Source: Thermoplasmatota archaeon (GTDB taxonomy: Archaea > Thermoplasmatota > E2 > DHVEG-1). From it: a DNA stretch of 32,389 nt. The notes beneath the pieces were generated by a model. The model was given only the letters and a program-made list of their open reading frames with translations, was not told where the DNA came from and did no database searches. This document shows, piece by piece, positions 32,137-32,389 of this stretch (positions are counted from its first letter, which is position 1; every line of letters starts with the position of its first letter). Position numbers and translations under genes: made by a program. The DNA is taken from contig JAFGPP010000002.1 in the NCBI GenBank assembly GCA_016936135.1, positions 1-32,389 of the forward strand, written 5' to 3'.

Positions 32137-32389
32137 TAAAGTTATGAATGCCCTGTGCTATTTCTTGCCAATTATCATTACTAAAAAAATGATGGCAACC
32201 ATTATACAGCTTGTATTCTGCATGGTATTTACCAGCTAATCTTTTAATCAATTCGGGAGGGCTTATTCCATCCTGCTGTGTTCCGATGAAAAAGAGAGGG
32301 CATTTTACTTTCTTCTCATTCACAGCTATCCTGTTCAACCCTAATTCATAGGTGACAATTGCTGATTGTTTCTCCAATTTTTCATAGAT
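32105..32389 (-). CDS. Alpha/beta hydrolase, C-terminal part (cut by window edge)
   Basis: Only the last 94 codons are present; the frame stays open to the window end (I-Y-E-K-L before the TTG at 32377), so the gene starts outside. 'KVKCPLFFIGTQQDGISPPELIKRLAG' is the strand with the acid residue after strand 7, and 'LYNGCHHFFSND' contains the catalytic histidine after the last strand, as in alpha/beta hydrolases. The nucleophile lies outside the window. Substrate unknown. Confidence 0.75.
   Translation of the reverse strand: MYEKLEKQSAIVTYELGLNRIAVNEKKVKCPLFFIGTQQDGISPPELIKRLAGKYHAEYKLYNGCHHFFSNDNWQEIAQGIHNFITKICEVSSS

Noticed and set aside
31913-32239. 108-codon plus-strand frame as an intact gene
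   Set aside because: Its second half is antisense to the alpha/beta hydrolase and has no protein-like pattern; only the first part might be a gene remnant.
1-32389. CRISPR array, tRNA, rRNA, IS elements or prophage genes
   Set aside because: No regularly spaced repeats, no tRNA TPsiC-like motif in gaps, no transposase or integrase motifs, and gaps are mostly too short.

Overview
This is an AT-rich stretch of an archaeal chromosome. Archaea-specific genes show it: geranylgeranylglyceryl-phosphate synthase, two geranylgeranyl reductases, AglB oligosaccharyltransferase, split GMP synthase, pyruvoyl arginine decarboxylase, Pth2, DUF99 and TATA-box promoters. The reductase at 26423-27613 resembles the Thermoplasma enzyme as I remember it. 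That, and the archaeal winged-helix regulator, make a euryarchaeal (Thermoplasmatota-like) host my best guess. No methanogenesis genes, rRNA, tRNA, IS elements, CRISPR arrays or phage genes were seen.

Left part (1-4.9 kb) is accessory. It holds a small unrecognised domain protein, a lipoprotein, a PGF-CTERM surface protein, a 70-aa protein, a winged-helix regulator, a CheY-like response regulator that overlaps an unrecognised protein made of three tandem copies of one ~130-residue domain, and a ribbon-helix-helix protein. The domain of the triple protein is the same one that stands alone at 25-462. This is the most likely undescribed system in the window: a phosphorelay output built on a new domain family.

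The central part (5-20.8 kb) is metabolic. A class II aldolase-like protein without the zinc histidines is coupled to an MtnA-type isomerase. Then come topoisomerase I, PurE and the two GMP synthase subunits. A leftward cluster follows (DUF368 polyprenyl-phosphate translocase family, inositol monophosphatase/FBPase, GGGP synthase, UbiX, zinc-ribbon protein), joined by dihydroorotase-AMMECR1, a long AglB and PRPP synthetase. Isoprenoid lipid synthesis, the lipid carrier for N-glycosylation, and nucleotide precursors are thus grouped together.

The right part (20.9-32.4 kb) has a large surface protein with a cytoplasmic proline tail, one geranylgeranyl reductase, a small barrel-like protein with Pth2, a duplicated winged-helix protein, and a compact operon of DUF99, ferredoxin, a second geranylgeranyl reductase, NAD kinase and a JAMM metalloprotease. 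It ends with a membrane-protein/PH-domain pair, arginine decarboxylase, a doubtful gene remnant, and the 3' part of an alpha/beta hydrolase cut by the window edge.

Many genes are predicted leaderless or nearly so (TATA box about 25 nt before the start), while genes inside operons tend to carry GGTG/GGAGG ribosome binding sites. I used both signals to correct several start codons.
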